64,000 nt of DNA, taken from positions 75,363,764-75,427,763 of the forward strand of contig NC_030683.2 of NCBI RefSeq assembly GCF_000004195.4, read 5' to 3'. The stretch comes from Xenopus tropicalis. Its lineage: Eukaryota; Chordata; Amphibia; Anura; Pipidae. Shown in pieces: positions 13,225 through 25,529 of the stretch (the stretch's first letter is position 1; each line of letters opens with the position of its first letter). The translations under genes were made by a program, and so were the position numbers. The notes beneath the pieces were generated by a model. The model searched no databases. It had not been told where the DNA came from and saw nothing but the letters and a program-made list of their open reading frames with translations.

Positions 13225-13646
13225 TTAAAGGAGAAGGAAAGGCAAAGTCACTTGGGGGTGCCAAAATGTTAGGCACCCCCAAGTGACTTAAATCGCCTAC
13301 CTTGTACCCCGGGCTGGTGCCCCTGTTCAGAGAAAACAGCACCAGCCCGGGGTACCTGACGAGCGTGCTTCCTCCTTCCTACTCACGCTGCTGCCAAAGG
13401 TCCCAGACAATCACATGCGCAGTAGAGTGAAAAGCCGACTTCTCTGTTAAATTTCGGCTTTTCACTCTACTGCGCATGCACGCGCGGCGAGACAGGAACA
13501 AGGAAGCGCTGCCAGGTACCCCCGGCTGGTGCTGTTCTCTCCTAACAGGGGCACCATCCCGGGGTAAAAGGTAGGCAATTGAAGTCACTTGGGGGTGCCT
13601 AACATTTTGGCACCCCCAAGTGACTTTGCCTTTCCTTCTCCTTTAA
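13225..13646. mobile_element. T2-type TTAA MITE, strongly fold-back
   Basis: The ends TTAAAGGAGAAGGAAAGGCA at both sides (inverted) are flanked by TTAA. The subterminal GTCACTTGGGGGTGCC forms its own hairpin at each end. A central pair, AAAAGCCGAC and GGCTTTTCACTCTACTGCGC, is also inverted. It is nearly a full palindrome of 422 bp. Confidence 0.88.
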
Positions 13647-13664
13647 GGGACAGTTGATAATAAA

Positions 13665-14412
13665 TGTCACACACAGGCAGCATAGGAAAGGTAGAATACT
13701 GCCTGTGTGTGCCATACTCTGCCTGCCCAACCCTGCCTGTGTGTGTCATTCTCTCCCTGCCCTACCCTGACTGTGTGTGCCATACTCTGCCTGCCCTATA
13801 CTGCCTGTGTGTGCCATACTCTGCCTGCCCTATGCTGCCTGTGTGTGCCATACCCTGCTTCCCCTATGCTGCCTGTGTTTGTGTGCCATACACACAGTCA
13901 GCATAGGGCAGGCAGAGTATGGCACACACAGGCAGCATAGGGCAGGCAGAGTCTGAGGTGTGAATAGGTGAACAATGTAAGAACTTACATACTCTGCCTG
14001 CCGTACCTATATATGCCATACTTTGCCCTATGATGCCTGTGGGAGGTGAACCTGGCAGGGGTTTGTTCTGGGAATTTGTTAGCATTTGGAAATAGTCATT
14101 ATATGGTCCCTAAGGTGTATACTTTTATGCTAGGGGTCGCTGTGCTATTCACAGGGGAGGAGGAGGCATATGGATTTAAGTATGTCTTAATATGACATAA
14201 TATGATTCTTTCATATATAAATGAAGTATGAGCACCAACCATTTGGGCTTTTGCTGTGCTACCACCATTAATGTGGGGATGGTCTTAAAAGCTATTGTGA
14301 TAACATGGGTGTGGTTTGAAGTGGGTGCAGTTTAAAAAAGTGGTCAATACTGGCTTCCATCATCGGCCCTCCACCATGTAGGCCAGAAAAATTCCAGCCT
14401 TCGGTACCACAG
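13665..14412. repeat. Dispersed repeat copy 1 with 34-bp minisatellite (internally inverted)
   Basis: Units of the 34-bp motif TGTGTGCCATACTCTGCC plus TGCCCTATGCTGCC run to about 13890, and then the same units appear inverted to about 13960. GTGAATAGGTGAACAATGT follows, which is the reverse complement of the left flank of copy 2. After that comes a non-tandem body (TATATGGTCCCTAAGGTGT to CGGTACCACAGAAGT) shared with the copies at 21.5 and 44.0 kb. Confidence 0.85.
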
Positions 14413-14458
14413 AAGTTGGTCTGCTCATAGCATAGGCACAAATAGAATTTGCTGGACT

Positions 14459-15928
14459 AATACCTTATATACTCGAGTATAAGCCATTCCGAATATAAAC
14501 CGAGGTACTTAATTTTGCCTAAGAAAACTGGAAAAAGGTATTGACTTGAATATAAGCCTAGGGTGGTAGTGAGTTTCTTTTTTTTGTTCTATACCATACT
14601 GTACTGTGTGTGTGTAACTTTAAATTACAGTAATTAATAATATTTAACAGTATTCACCTGTATTAGCAATGCTGATCACATGATATGGATATGCCTGATC
14701 AGTATTTCTAATACTGGTAAATACTGTACTTAGAAAACCAATAAAGAGATATTTCAAATAAATACGGTAATTAGTACTGTACTAATTATAGATTGATTGA
14801 AGTTAAACACACATGATATGTGTTTAACTTCAATCAATTATGACTAACTATAATTAGGATATATACATATTTATACATATCTATACAGTTATGGGATCCC
14901 TTATCTGGAAACCCATTATCCAGAATGCTCTGAATTACGGAAAGCCTGTCTCCCATAGACTCCACTTTAATCAAATTTCAGAATTTTAAATGATTTCCTT
15001 TTTCTCTGAAGTAATAAAACAGTACCTTGTACTTGATCCCAACTAAGATATAATTAATCCTTGTTGGGTGCAAAACAAACCTGTCGGGTTTAATTAAAGG
15101 TTTATTGATTTTTTAGTAGACTTAATGTATGGAGATCCAAATTACAGAAAGACCCCTTATCCAGAATACCCTTGGTCCCGAGCATTCTGGATAATGGGTC
15201 CTATACCTGTACATATCTAGCACTAGTACCTTACCTTACCAGAAGAATGCAACTCCAATGCAGAATGACATGAACCAGCAGGCAAACACATACCCAACTG
15301 CCATTGCTACAGCACCTGCTGTCATGGGTTACCCTATGCCAACATCCTACTCCCAATAAGCTGTTAAAGCACAGTCTGTTTTTATTTTTTATACTTGCTC
15401 TTTGTATTGTTTCCATGCAGGATAGTTATTTAATACCAGCGGATTCTCGGAGGGAGCTGCAGAAGTGCCTGTAGTGCATTTTCACTATTTGAGTTGACTG
15501 TATCTACATTCCTGAGACAATATTAGTTAACTGTAGGGGAGCGTGATTTCACTTCCGCCCCCAGGCACTACTGCGGTATGCAGAAGAGCACAAACAGGTA
15601 GCCTGTCCGGTTGGCGTGGTTGGCAGGGGCGGCGGGAGCAATGGGAGCAGAAACCGCTGGCAGGGGGTCATACTGTAGGGACCCCCTTTCCCAGGATAGA
15701 AGTGGGCAAGTGAATAGCAGACAGATCTGAACGGCTTTTCTTCTCTAGGTAGGGGATGGGTTTTGCATAGAGCAGCTGGTTTCTTCCAGTGAGGAAATGA
15801 GAACCAGCTGCTTTGTGTGCCCTAAAAAAATCTTGTATTGCACCCGACTTGAGTATAAGCCGAGGGTGACTTTTTCAGCACATTTTGGGTGCTGAAAAAC
15901 TCAGCTTATACTTGAGCATATACGGTAT
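14459..15928. mobile_element. MITE with CGAGTATAAGCC ends, interrupted
   Basis: The left end is TATATACTCGAGTATAAGCC; the right end is GCTTATACTTGAGCATATAC. A sub-terminal hairpin at 15870-15905 is formed by TTTTTCAGCACA and TGCTGAAAAA. The interior holds the palindromic MITE at 14884-15213 and about 600 bp of moderately GC-rich sequence that I do not recognise. Confidence 0.6.
14884..15213 (+). mobile_element. Abundant palindromic MITE, TATGGGATCC type, copy 1
   Basis: It starts TATGGGATCCCTTATCTGG, with sub-terminal ACCCATTATCCAGAA. The middle has AGTACCTTGTACTTGATCCC, and the end mirrors the start (TTCTGGATAATGGGTCC, ATACCTGTA). It is a very common family in Xenopus, as I recall. Seven copies or part-copies occur in this window. 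Confidence 0.88.
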
Positions 15929-15929
15929 G

Positions 15930-18900
15930 TGCTGGGAGAGAAGCAGCTGGGCCATATTGTGCCAGCATATAATACAAACTACGCCATAGGGCGTACAGGA
16001 AAATACAGCATTGTGTAAATTCATTTGTGAGTTATCCTTAGCCAGCAAAGTGTCAGCTGTGTTTTTACTACTAGGCACTGTGAGATGCACAATAGCCATA
16101 TTTTATAATCCGGGCCAACATTACTCCATAACAGTTTTATCAGTATACATATCATATATATCTATTTACTGGAAGCTATTACAGAATCTGTATAACGTTG
16201 TCGACAAGAACTAGTATTATAATAGTAGCCATCGTATAACATCTGTTTCAATACCAGCTATTATAAAACATGATTGCATTGCACTGTTTTGTGTTGTCCT
16301 CCAGGCATTAATTCTTGTGTGTGTATTCCACAGTCTCAGCAATACTGTGATTGGAAGCTTGAATTAAAGTGGATTAAATGTGACACAAATGCTAAACAAG
16401 ATTGATGTTCAACTTAGTGGAACCATTGCAAAACCCAAAATGGAAAAAAAAGTTTTATTAGTCTCGATGATTGGTACTACTGGACATTACTGTGCCCTAA
16501 AATCTACCGTATACGCAAAACCTTTGGGAAGAAGATTGGGTTTGCAGACATACTGTATATGCCCTCAGCTCCAAAATCTCACTTCATTTGTCATTCAGGG
16601 TGGGCTACGCAGTCTGGAACACACTGAATTAAGACAAAAACTTGTATTGTATTAGGCAAAAAATAAGTTCTGTCCAGAGTAAATAACCACCCTAGACAGG
16701 GATGTTTTACTCTAGCAAACCACAACTTGGAAAAGTAATATTAAAAGCTGATTTCAAAATCTGTTTTACAAATATTCTTTTGAATCAAAAGGCCTATGTT
16801 ATTTCATGTTTTATTTCTGTGTGGACAGCAGTGAAAAATATTTGAGGTCTTTTTGGCTATACACATCTAATCATTGCACTAGTAAAAAAAATGTTCTTGT
16901 TTTTGCAAATTTGCAGCCATTAACAGGAGGAACTGTTGCTGTTGATAATACTTGGCATATTTCTTCACACAATTGGGTATATTACATTGGGAATATTTTC
17001 CATGATTTATTAGTAACTCATTATTTGCAAGAAACAACAGTTTTTAGTTACAAATGCCAGCCATAAAATTGCACAGCCACCATACCCCTATCAAGGGCAA
17101 CTCCATTTTGCTGCTCTATTTACCTCTGATAGCCTTCATGGGCTGCAAACCCCCCCCCCCACTGTCTCATTGCATTTTCTTGTGAAAAGTGTCTCCTGGC
17201 CTATGACTTGGTCTTAGGATTCTTCCTAAAGGCAAGTGGAATTGTAAAGTTACATTACATTATCTATAGTGTGCTTTCTAGAATGTAAGATACAGGCAGG
17301 CCAAATAATTATGTAAAAACTTGGATGGATCAACCTGTTGGCCAGACCCAAGAACTTTTACAATCAGCTGATGGCAGCCTGGATTTGTGGAAAGGCCACA
17401 AAGGCCCGGGCCTAGGGCCGTACCAAAATGTTAAACTTTTTCTCCCGTACGGAGCAATGGGGACCTCTCCCACACTTCTCCATATGCGAATATAAAGCCC
17501 CAAGCATGCGCGATGGACAGGGGGCGGCCGCGGGGCGCCCAGATTACAAATCCGGTGCTGGCTGAAGGTTTTATTTTCCACAAACCTTTTAAAGGGATCC
17601 TGTCACATTACACATTACAACCGCGCCCAATTTTTGACACGATTGTGCCCTTTTTTACGCAACCGTGCTCAATTTGACACGCGACAAAGAAAATTTTACA
17701 CAAAATTTTTCAGCGGCGAATTTTCACGGAAGTTTCGCCAAATTTGCTGTGAATCCATGCCTGCCGAAAAAATTCGCTCATCGCTATATATATATATATA
17801 TATGAACAGTATGCAAACATATTGAAAAAACCTCTTGCACAGAAAAAAATTTGATTTTGCTTGAAGGGAGATGGGCTTGCAAAGGATGAAGCTTCCATGT
17901 ATGTCAATATTATAGATAGATCTCACTTATCTGCATTCACCTGTCATGGAATACAATATTAAATATTAAAAAAATTTAAAAACTAAAATGATAGTGGCCA
18001 TTTAAGAAATATATCTTCATACATAACACCATGTTCTTGACACTCATTCAAAGTCTACTACAGTACTTACTAAATTTATTGTTGTTCTACTTAACCAGAT
18101 CAATGAGCAAATACTGCAAAGACTAATTTATGGGTTAAGCGCTGTAAGTTGTCTGTGTAGGAAGCACTGACCTTGATGTAAAACTAATTAGAAGATATTC
18201 TAACTTAATTTCTGTCTCTTAGAATTTGTTGAATCTCCTACATGCAGATTTGACTCACTAGCTCACATTTAAACTCTATGAACGTTCAATAAGTAGTAGT
18301 CTCAAAAACTTTTTAATCAGTTTAATTACAAAATCAACAAAATCAAGCAAAAGAAATGCTGCCAGATTTCAAAGCCTTGTAACACAGTGCAATGGCTATG
18401 CTGAAACTCGTTATCCCGTTTAAACATTATTATTTTGAATTACAGAAAATGGATTTGTTTCAGGTATCTGTTTTTCTGTAAGTTACCCTTTATTTGACAA
18501 GATTTGATTTTATAGTGACAGTACTTCTATATATTGAACCTCAAAGTGGCACTGTGTTGACAGTGTATCTGTACACTGTGTACAATAAAACATCAAAGCC
18601 ACTTTAATTGTAATGAAGATGACAGGATGAACAATAATACATTGATTCTGGTATGTCAATGAGGTCATATGATATATAGTCCATAGGATACTTTTCCAAG
18701 CCATAAGACCAGGCTTATTGGCCAAATACTGATTCTTTTTTATCCTATATTCCTTGTCAGCTCATAGTACACTCCATATATTATGGATGTTTTTACAAAT
18801 AAGACAAGGTTTAAAGATAAACATTATGTAGTCAATGACTGCTAGTATTGATTAGTTACTTATTTAAAGGGCCATGTGTGATGAAGTATCATCCGGTTCA

Positions 18901-19228
18901 TTTTCTTTTGTACCGTAAAAAAATTCTCTAGTTAAAGTGACCCAGGTGCAAAGCAGATGGATCCCACCAACAACTGTGTCTGGAGGCGAGAGTCCCAAAT
19001 GATGACCAAAGAGAGCAATTATTCAATATGTCAAAGCTTATCTAAAACTAGGGGGAGTCATTTACAAATAAATTGTTTTAATTAAGTGTAAGGACATATT
19101 TCAAAAGACACAAAGGGTGCTTGTGATAGGGAATAAATCTGGATTATATTTCACTTTTACTCCAATTTAACAAATATTAAGCAATGTACTATAAGAAGAA
19201 GCAAATTCAATTCAACATTTTTGTAACA
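15930..19228. other. Intergenic, mostly unrecognised, with repeat scraps
   Basis: A GC-richer patch at 17345-17600 (AAGGCCCGGGCCTAGGGC) resembles a frog dispersed repeat. A CG-bearing patch at 17615-17785 (GCGAATTTTCACGG, TTCGCTCATCGC) followed by (TA)n at 17785-17802 is another repeat fragment. No exons were recognised. Confidence 0.4.
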
Positions 19229-19255
19229 TCTATCTATCTATCTATCTATCTATCT
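19228..19255. repeat. ATCT tetranucleotide microsatellite
   Basis: About seven uninterrupted ATCT units. Confidence 0.95.
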
Positions 19256-19688
19256 GTTATCTATATTGTTGTCCCTATTGCAGACAGGGATGCTATATTT
19301 TGCATCTAGGATTAAAATTTATAGAAAGTTTATAAATCTACATCAAAATATAGAAGTCCACATTTACAGGTTATTTATTAAAAAAAAAAAAAGAAATCCT
19401 CACACTGGTGGTGCCTGCTTTATAAGGAGTATTTACTGGTTAGAAACATTATTTAATAACTACCCTCTTTTATTGCTTATAACTAATGTTTACATTTACT
19501 TGATCCACAGGGAAATGCAGGATGGTACGGTTCTATAGCCTAAGAAAAAATGTAAAGAAAAGTTGTGTAAATAGTGAGAGAAAATAACAAATAGAAATAT
19601 TATAATTTTATCATGAGTATTGAACAAACTGGTGGCTTAGCATCAATGTTATTTGTCACGTGTAGGTTATTTAATTGCAGAGAAATTA

Positions 19689-19998
19689 CAGGCATGGATC
19701 CTGTTATCCAGAATGCTTGGGACATGGGATATTTGAGACAAGGGGTATTTCCATCATTTGGATCTCCATACCTTAGTCTACTAAAAAAAAATATTTAAAC
19801 ATTGAATAAACCTGATAGGATTGTTTTGCTCCCAGTTGTGATCAAGTAGAAGTTACTGTTTATTATTACAGAGAAAAAAGAAGACATTTTAAAAAAAAAA
19901 ATAATTATTTGATTAAAATAGAGTCTATGGGAGATGACCTTCTTATAATTTAGAGCTTTCTGGATAACAGGTTTTTGCTAAACGGATCCCATACCCAT
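19689..19998 (-). mobile_element. TATGGGATCC-type MITE, copy 2 (reverse)
   Basis: GGATCCTGTTATCCAGAATG at one end and GCTAAACGGATCCCATACCC at the other, with the TTGATCACAACTGG-like middle on the minus strand. It is moderately diverged. Confidence 0.8.
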
Positions 19999-20098
19999 TC
20001 TAATAAAGCACAGGGCCAGGGTTCATATTATCATTATTAAAGGCATTAAATAATTAGGGTAGTGTTTTTAGTGAGACTGAGATAACCCAGTCCGTCTG

Positions 20099-20404
20099 TA
20101 CAGGTATGGGTTCACTTATGCGCAAACCCATTATCCAGAAAGCTCTGAATTATGGGAAGGCCATCTCCCATGGACTCCAGTTTAAAAAAAAATGATTCCT
20201 TTTCCTCTGTAATAATAATACAGTACATTGTACTTGATCCCAACTAGATGCATGAATCCATAATGGTTGCAATCAACCCTACTTAGTTTATTTAAAGTTT
20301 AAATTATTTTTAGCATACTTAAGATTTAGTGATCCAAATTACAAAAAGATCCCATATCGGAAAACCCCAAGTCCCAAGCATTTCAGATAATATATCCTAT
20401 ACCT
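20099..20404 (+). mobile_element. TATGGGATCC-type MITE, copy 3
   Basis: It begins TACAGGTATGGGTTCACTTA, with ACCCATTATCCAGAAAGC next and GTACTTGATCCCAACTAG in the middle. The end is decayed (TTTCAGATAATATATCC). Confidence 0.8.
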
Positions 20405-21460
20405 AAAATACCTAAAATACCCTACACAAGCTACTTTTAAAATACACATTTTTGTAAGCTAAATTGTATTCTGGGATATTTTATTTTCTAATGTGTTAAG
20501 CCCCTGTCTCTTAGAGCTTTCAGTCTAAGCTTGGTGAAAAAGGTCCAGTGATTTTCATTTGCTTTATTCCCAAAAAATAAAATAAGTTCACAATCAAAAG
20601 TAAATACAAGGTAAAACAATATAGTATATTCCATGATAATAAAGGCATAACAATACCATACTATGTACATGACTGTTCAAATAAAATGTTACTGCTCCTT
20701 TTTAAATTGGTAATTTCCAAGATAGAAAGTCACATTTGCTTTCTAAGTCAAGTGGACAAAGAAATAAAAGGTCAAGATGCCTATTTACTTTTGCCAGGTC
20801 ATGGCCTCTTACCCGGGAGACTGACCATCCTACAATTTGTCTGCTAACAATAGACATGTTGGTAGTGTGTGTTAAAGATGCCCTCCTGGTGAGAATGTAA
20901 TTAAAGCTGACTGGAAACAGAGGGGTAAGTTCTCTTGTCTCTCGGGCTCATTTCATTTCAGCTTTGATTAATGATATTGGGTAGAGTAAATGAATATACA
21001 TTTTCAGTGAATGATCTGAGCAAGCTTACTCATATTCTTTCCTATGGGATCATAGAAAGGGTCTATCCTCCTGGACAGCAATCCATCCAAAGGAGACATG
21101 GTATCAGCTGGTCAATAGAGAATAAACATGAATATGATTATTTTGAAACAGCAATTCTTCATCCTTACAAGAATTAAACAATACCCACATTTTCCATATT
21201 TTTTGTCAACATTGAGAGAATACATTTTGCCTAAGAAAATAGCAAAGCAAGGGTTTTTTTATGTTATTGCCTTTTGGAGTGCTATAAAGTTTTCATGTTT
21301 TTAATCAATTAAAATGAATAAAGTTGATGATCTAAGCACTAAATACTGATCTATTTATTGTGTAGAAAATTTTCAAGGAGTCTCTAACATGCTGTTTCTC
21401 ATTCTATATGATTTCTACTGTGTATATTTCAGTTTTGGTGTCATTTAAAGGCTTTCTTAG
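20405..21460. other. Intergenic, no repeat or gene recognised
   Basis: Unique-looking AT-rich sequence. A stretch at 20720-20970 has lower AT and no visible repeat character. Confidence 0.4.
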
Positions 21461-21484
21461 TACAGGTATGGGATCCCCTATCTG

Positions 21485-22265
21485 CACTGTTCACACCTCA
21501 GATTCAGGCTGTACACACCTGTATTGTTTCTACATGTAATGCCCTGTACTGTTCACACCTTTTAATCCCTGCATTGTTCACACCTCAGGCTCAGACTGTA
21601 AGAACACACATTGTTCACCTATTCACAGCTCAGTTCTCAGGAGCAGTACCAGCATTGTGTCACTGTATGTACTGCCCTATGTTGCCTGTGTGTGTCATAC
21701 TCTGTCCGCCCTACCCTGCTTGTATGCCATACTCTGCCTGCCCTATGCTACTTGTGTGTGCCATACTCTGCCTGCCCTACCCTGCCTTTGTGCACCATAC
21801 TCTGCCTACCCTATACTGATTGTGTGTGCCATACTCTGCCTGCCTTGTGCTGTCTGTGTGTGCCATACTCTGCCTGCCCTATGCTGTCCGTGGGAGGTAA
21901 ACCAGGCAGGAATTTGTTCTAGGAGTTTGTTAGCAGTTGGAAAAAGTCATTATATGGTCCCTAAGGTGTGTAATTATATGCTGGGGGTTGCTGTGCTATC
22001 CACAAGGGAGGAGGAGGCATATGGATTTAAGGATGAGTCTTAATAATATTACATAATATAGTCTTTTACATATGAATGAAGGGGGATATCCTTACAGTAA
22101 GCTCCAACCAATTGGGTTTTTGCTGCACTACCACCATTAATGTGGGTATGGTTTCAAATGTCTTGTGATAACATGGGTGTGGTTTAATGTGGGAGTGGTC
22201 AAAACTGGCTTCTATTAGCGGCCCTCTGCCATGTAGGCCAGAGAAATTCTGGCTCTCGGTACCAC
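21485..22265. repeat. Dispersed repeat copy 2 with 34-bp minisatellite
   Basis: The left part contains short TGTTCACACCTCAG repeats. The 34-bp tandem units (ATACTCTGCCTGCCCTA) run at about 21660-21890. The body from GTGGGAGGTAAACCAGGCAG to CGGTACCACAGAACT is shared with copies 1 and 3. Confidence 0.85.
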
Positions 22266-22385
22266 AGAACTGCTCTATAATAATAAAACAGTAATTTGTA
22301 CTTGATCCTAACTAAGCTGAATGAATCCATATTGGTGCCAAAACAATATTATAGGGTTTAATGTAAAATATTTCCCTGTAGACAG

Positions 22386-22808
22386 GGAGGCTGATTTATC
22401 AAAAATGGAGTTTTCAAATTTTCGAGTTTCTCTCAAATTTGAAAAAACTTTGAAAATGTAAAATGTTTGCTTATTTATTAAAGACCTAGAATTTCAACAC
22501 CATTGCGTAAAAATGTGAAAAAAACACCTCAAATGCAGTGAAACAACCTACCCATCATTTTCAAAGAGCCTGCCAGAAATTCAGACTGAAAAAAGTTGCA
22601 TGAATTTTGCTAATGCAACTCCCACTGCATTCTGCATGAACTTGCCAGCTTTAAAATGGTGAATTTTTATATGTAAGGTTTTTTTGTGCTTAATAAGTCT
22701 TGGAAATTTAAATTTTGAAAGCACAAATTTGAATTCACAGGTTTTGTTGAAAAAATAATCGAATCACAATAAAATAGTTGAATTTGAATGTTGATGAATC
22801 TGCCCTTT
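22386..22808. mobile_element. Palindromic MITE, GGCTGATTTATCAAAAA type
   Basis: The left end GGAGGCTGATTTATCAAAAA pairs with the right end TTGATGAATCTGCCCTTT. The interior has mirrored TTCAAATTTTCGAG-like and AAATTTGAATTC-like tracts. Confidence 0.7.
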
Positions 22809-22893
22809 AAAGTATGGTGATCCAGATTAGAAAAGACTACTTTGGAAAACCCTAGGCCCCAAGCATTCTGATGTCAGGTTCCATACTTGTATA

Positions 22894-23759
22894 CATATGG
22901 GACAGCTGCTGTAAACTGGTTACAGGATGTTGCGTATTTTGTAGGCAGCTGGATGCAATTTTTGATGTAGGGAATAAAAATGCAGGCATGTGATCTATCA
23001 TATACAATGCTAGGTGCCTGGGGTTTTCTGGATTAGGGGTGTTCCTGTGACTAGGTTCATCGTATTTTAAGACTACAAGAAGGGCAAATTATGATCAGAA
23101 TGCCCCTCTAGATTCAGCAACTTATAAACCCATGCTAATACCATGCAGCTTTGAAAATCCTGTCAGACGGGGACCACATTACTTGTTGGCATGATCTTCT
23201 TGCGGTATGCTGCATGGTCCAAAGATCTGGCACTGCTCATGAGAGACAATAATCGGATCAACCCACTTTGGTCTTGCACATGAAGAACTATGACTGAATC
23301 AGGCCAATTTGGTCATGCACTTGGGTGGCAAAATTGGAAAAAGGTAGGCGTGAGGTTGCTATATCTATTCACGAAATAAAAATAATTATGTTTAATAATT
23401 TCTGTCTTTCACATCACACACAGCAAGATGACCGAAAGCACTGGTAAAGAGGATGCTCAGTGCAAGGTGCAGGATGCCCTAAAATCCCCTTAATGACTTC
23501 TCAAGTTTTCTTCCATGTTTTGTTAATGTGTCCCAACCTTTTAAGTAGGGTACATACGAAATCATAGAAATCGGTAGTGCCTAAGATGTTTACAACAAAA
23601 AATAAGTCTACATCCAAATCTTATCCAAATATACCTTTAGGCTGGCTTTCAGACATACCAGTGAATAAGTATTTAACCTCAGTCTAGCCCATCTATCCAT
23701 GATTTTGAGCCCTTCAAAGACAAAGGAGTTAGTACACTGACCTGCACTTGTGTAGAGGT
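22894..23759. other. Intergenic, nothing recognised
   Basis: Mixed sequence with a partial repeat-like stretch near 23150-23340. No supported feature. Confidence 0.35.
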
Positions 23760-23895
23760 TCCGCACTCGTGCCGCCGCGTGTGCCATCCCACCAGCGACT
23801 TACATGTTCGCCGGTGGGATGGCAGGTGATGGCAACTCGGGGAGATTAGTCGCCCGCGAACAGGGAGATTTGTTGTGGGCGACTGGTTGCCGACA
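23760..23895. repeat. Partial MITE with GGAGATTAGTCGCCC motif
   Basis: A hairpin, GTGCCATCCCACCAGCGA against CGCCGGTGGGATGGCA, is followed by GGGGAGATTAGTCGCCCG and TTGTGGGCGACTGG. The same words occur near 25.6 and 60.5 kb, so this is a fragment of one family cut by the CR1 insertion next to it. Confidence 0.65.
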
Positions 23896-23903
23896 AAGGA
23901 TGA

Positions 23904-25105
23904 CAATAATATAATGCAGTTCACAATACTATTAGTTTGTGCCAGCATGGTTTCATGCGTAACAGATCTTGCCAGACTAATTTAGTCGCCTTTTATGAAG
24001 AGGTGAGCAGGAACCTTGATGCTGGAATGGCAGTTGATGTCATCTACTTGGACTTTGCTAAAGCGTTTGATACAGTACCTCACAGAAGGTTAATGATCAA
24101 ATTAAGGAATATTGGCCTAGAACATAATATTTGTAATTGGATAGAGAACTGGCTGAAGGATAGAGTACAAAGAGTGGTTGTAAATGGAACATTTTCTAAT
24201 TGGACCAGTGTGGTTAGTGGAGTACCGCAGGGGTCAGTCCTTGGGCCTTTGCTTTTTAACTTGTTTATTAATGACCTGGAGGTGGGCATAGACAGTACTG
24301 TTTCTATTTTTGCTGATGACACTAAATTGTGCAAAACTATAAGTTCCATGCAGGATGCTGCTGCTTTGCAGAGCGATTTGACAAAATTAGATAACTGGGC
24401 AGCAAACTGGAAAATGAGGTTCAATGTTGATAAGTGCAAAGTTATGCACTTTGGTAGAAATAATATAAACGCAAACTATCTACTGAATGGTAGTGTGTTG
24501 GGGGTTTCCTTAATGGAGAAGGATCTAGGGGTTTTTGTTGATAACAAGTTGTCTAATGCCAGGCAGTGTCATTCTGTGGATACTAAAGCAAATAAAGTGC
24601 TGTCTTGTATAAAAAAGGGCATTGACTCAAGGGATGAGAACATAATTTTGCCCCTTTATAGGTCCCTGGTAAGGCCTCACCTTGAGTATGCAGTGCAGTT
24701 TTGGGCTCCAGTCCTTAAGAAGGATATTAATGAGCTGGAGAAAGTGCAACGCACCAGAGGTCACCCCTTTAGATTAGAGGAAAGGAGCTTCCATTTGAAG
24801 CAGCGTAGGTGGTTTTTCACGGTGAGGGCAGTGAGGTTGTGGAATGCCCTTCCTAGTGATGTGGTAATGGCAGATTCTGTTAATGCCTTTAAGAGGGGCC
24901 TGGATGAGTTCTTGATCAATCAGAATATCCAAGGCTATTGTGATACTAATATCTACAGTTAGTACTAGTGGTTGTATTTATAGTTTATGTATGTGAGTGT
25001 ATAGATTGGTAGGTGTGGGTTGGGTGTGCTGGGTTTACTTGGATGGGTTGAACTTGATGGACACTGGTCTTTTTTCAACCCTATGTAACTATGTAACTAA
25101 CTATA
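23904..25105 (+). mobile_element. CR1-family LINE, 5'-truncated, with open reverse transcriptase frame
   Basis: The frame at 23937-24962 encodes 341 residues of a CR1-type (Jockey superfamily) reverse transcriptase. It has HGFMRNRSCQT, motif A YLDFAKAFDTVPH, motif B SGVPQGSVLGPLLFN, and motif C FADDTKL with both aspartates. [20 protein letters not shown] then leads into the C-terminal domain RAVRLWNALPSDVV. Compared with the copy at 41.4 kb, an in-frame block of about 60 codons is missing just after ELEKVQR, around 24750. The 3' end has the CR1-type TATGTAAC octamer repeat. The endonuclease region and 5' half are absent. The frame is still open, so the copy may be fairly recent, but it cannot mobilise itself. 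Confidence 0.9.
23937..24962 (+). pseudogene. CR1 reverse transcriptase fragment (5'-truncated, internally deleted ORF2)
   Basis: This is the open frame inside the truncated CR1. RT motifs A, B and C (YLDFAKAFD, VPQGS, FADD) are all present, so the palm looks intact. The N-terminal endonuclease and the first RT motifs are missing, and the connection domain carries an in-frame deletion. It has no start context of its own and is not expected to be an expressed host protein. Confidence 0.85.
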
Positions 25106-25529
25106 TATAATACTTCTGCAGATTCTCTTTCTCAGTCTGCTTCTCACACACACATTCAGCGTTTCTCACTGAAGCCTACAGGACCCCTGTCCCATCTGGT
25201 AAACAAACAGAGTGCCATTAGCCGTTCCAGGGGCTCCCTGCTCACTTGTGTCTAGTTACCCCTTCCTCTGTGTAGAACATTATCTACACCACATTTTCTA
25301 TCTCATATATTTCTATCCTATAATTTCTTTCTCATCATAATTTTACTTTTTCTCATTTGCATTATTATTATAACAACATCTCACATCCTTTGATTGCTTG
25401 AAAAAAAGGCATAGCTAATTATATAATGCTTTTTTTGACAGCTTGTGAGCATAGGGGTAAAAGTCAAGTTTTCAAATGATTCTAAGGGGCACATTTAGTA
25501 TTGCTTAAGCCTCCAGACTCTTGCTTAAG

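Larger units (their letters stand above)
21461..22893 (+). mobile_element. TATGGGATCC-type MITE, copy 4, split by two insertions
   Basis: The left end TACAGGTATGGGATCCCCTA stops after a few bases. The middle resumes at about 22266 (ATAATAATAAAACAGTAATT, TTGTACTTGATCC) and the right end GGTTCCATACTTGTA closes at 22893. The 34-bp-minisatellite repeat fills 21485-22265, and a palindromic MITE fills 22386-22808. Confidence 0.78.

Noticed and set aside
13664..13940. Cys-rich repetitive protein encoded by the 34-bp array
   Set aside because: Equally open in all three frames on the strand, as expected for a stop-free 34-bp unit; no evidence of translation.
21574..22043. Cys-rich open frames at the second 34-bp array
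   Set aside because: Same explanation: tandem repeat with no stop word in the unit.
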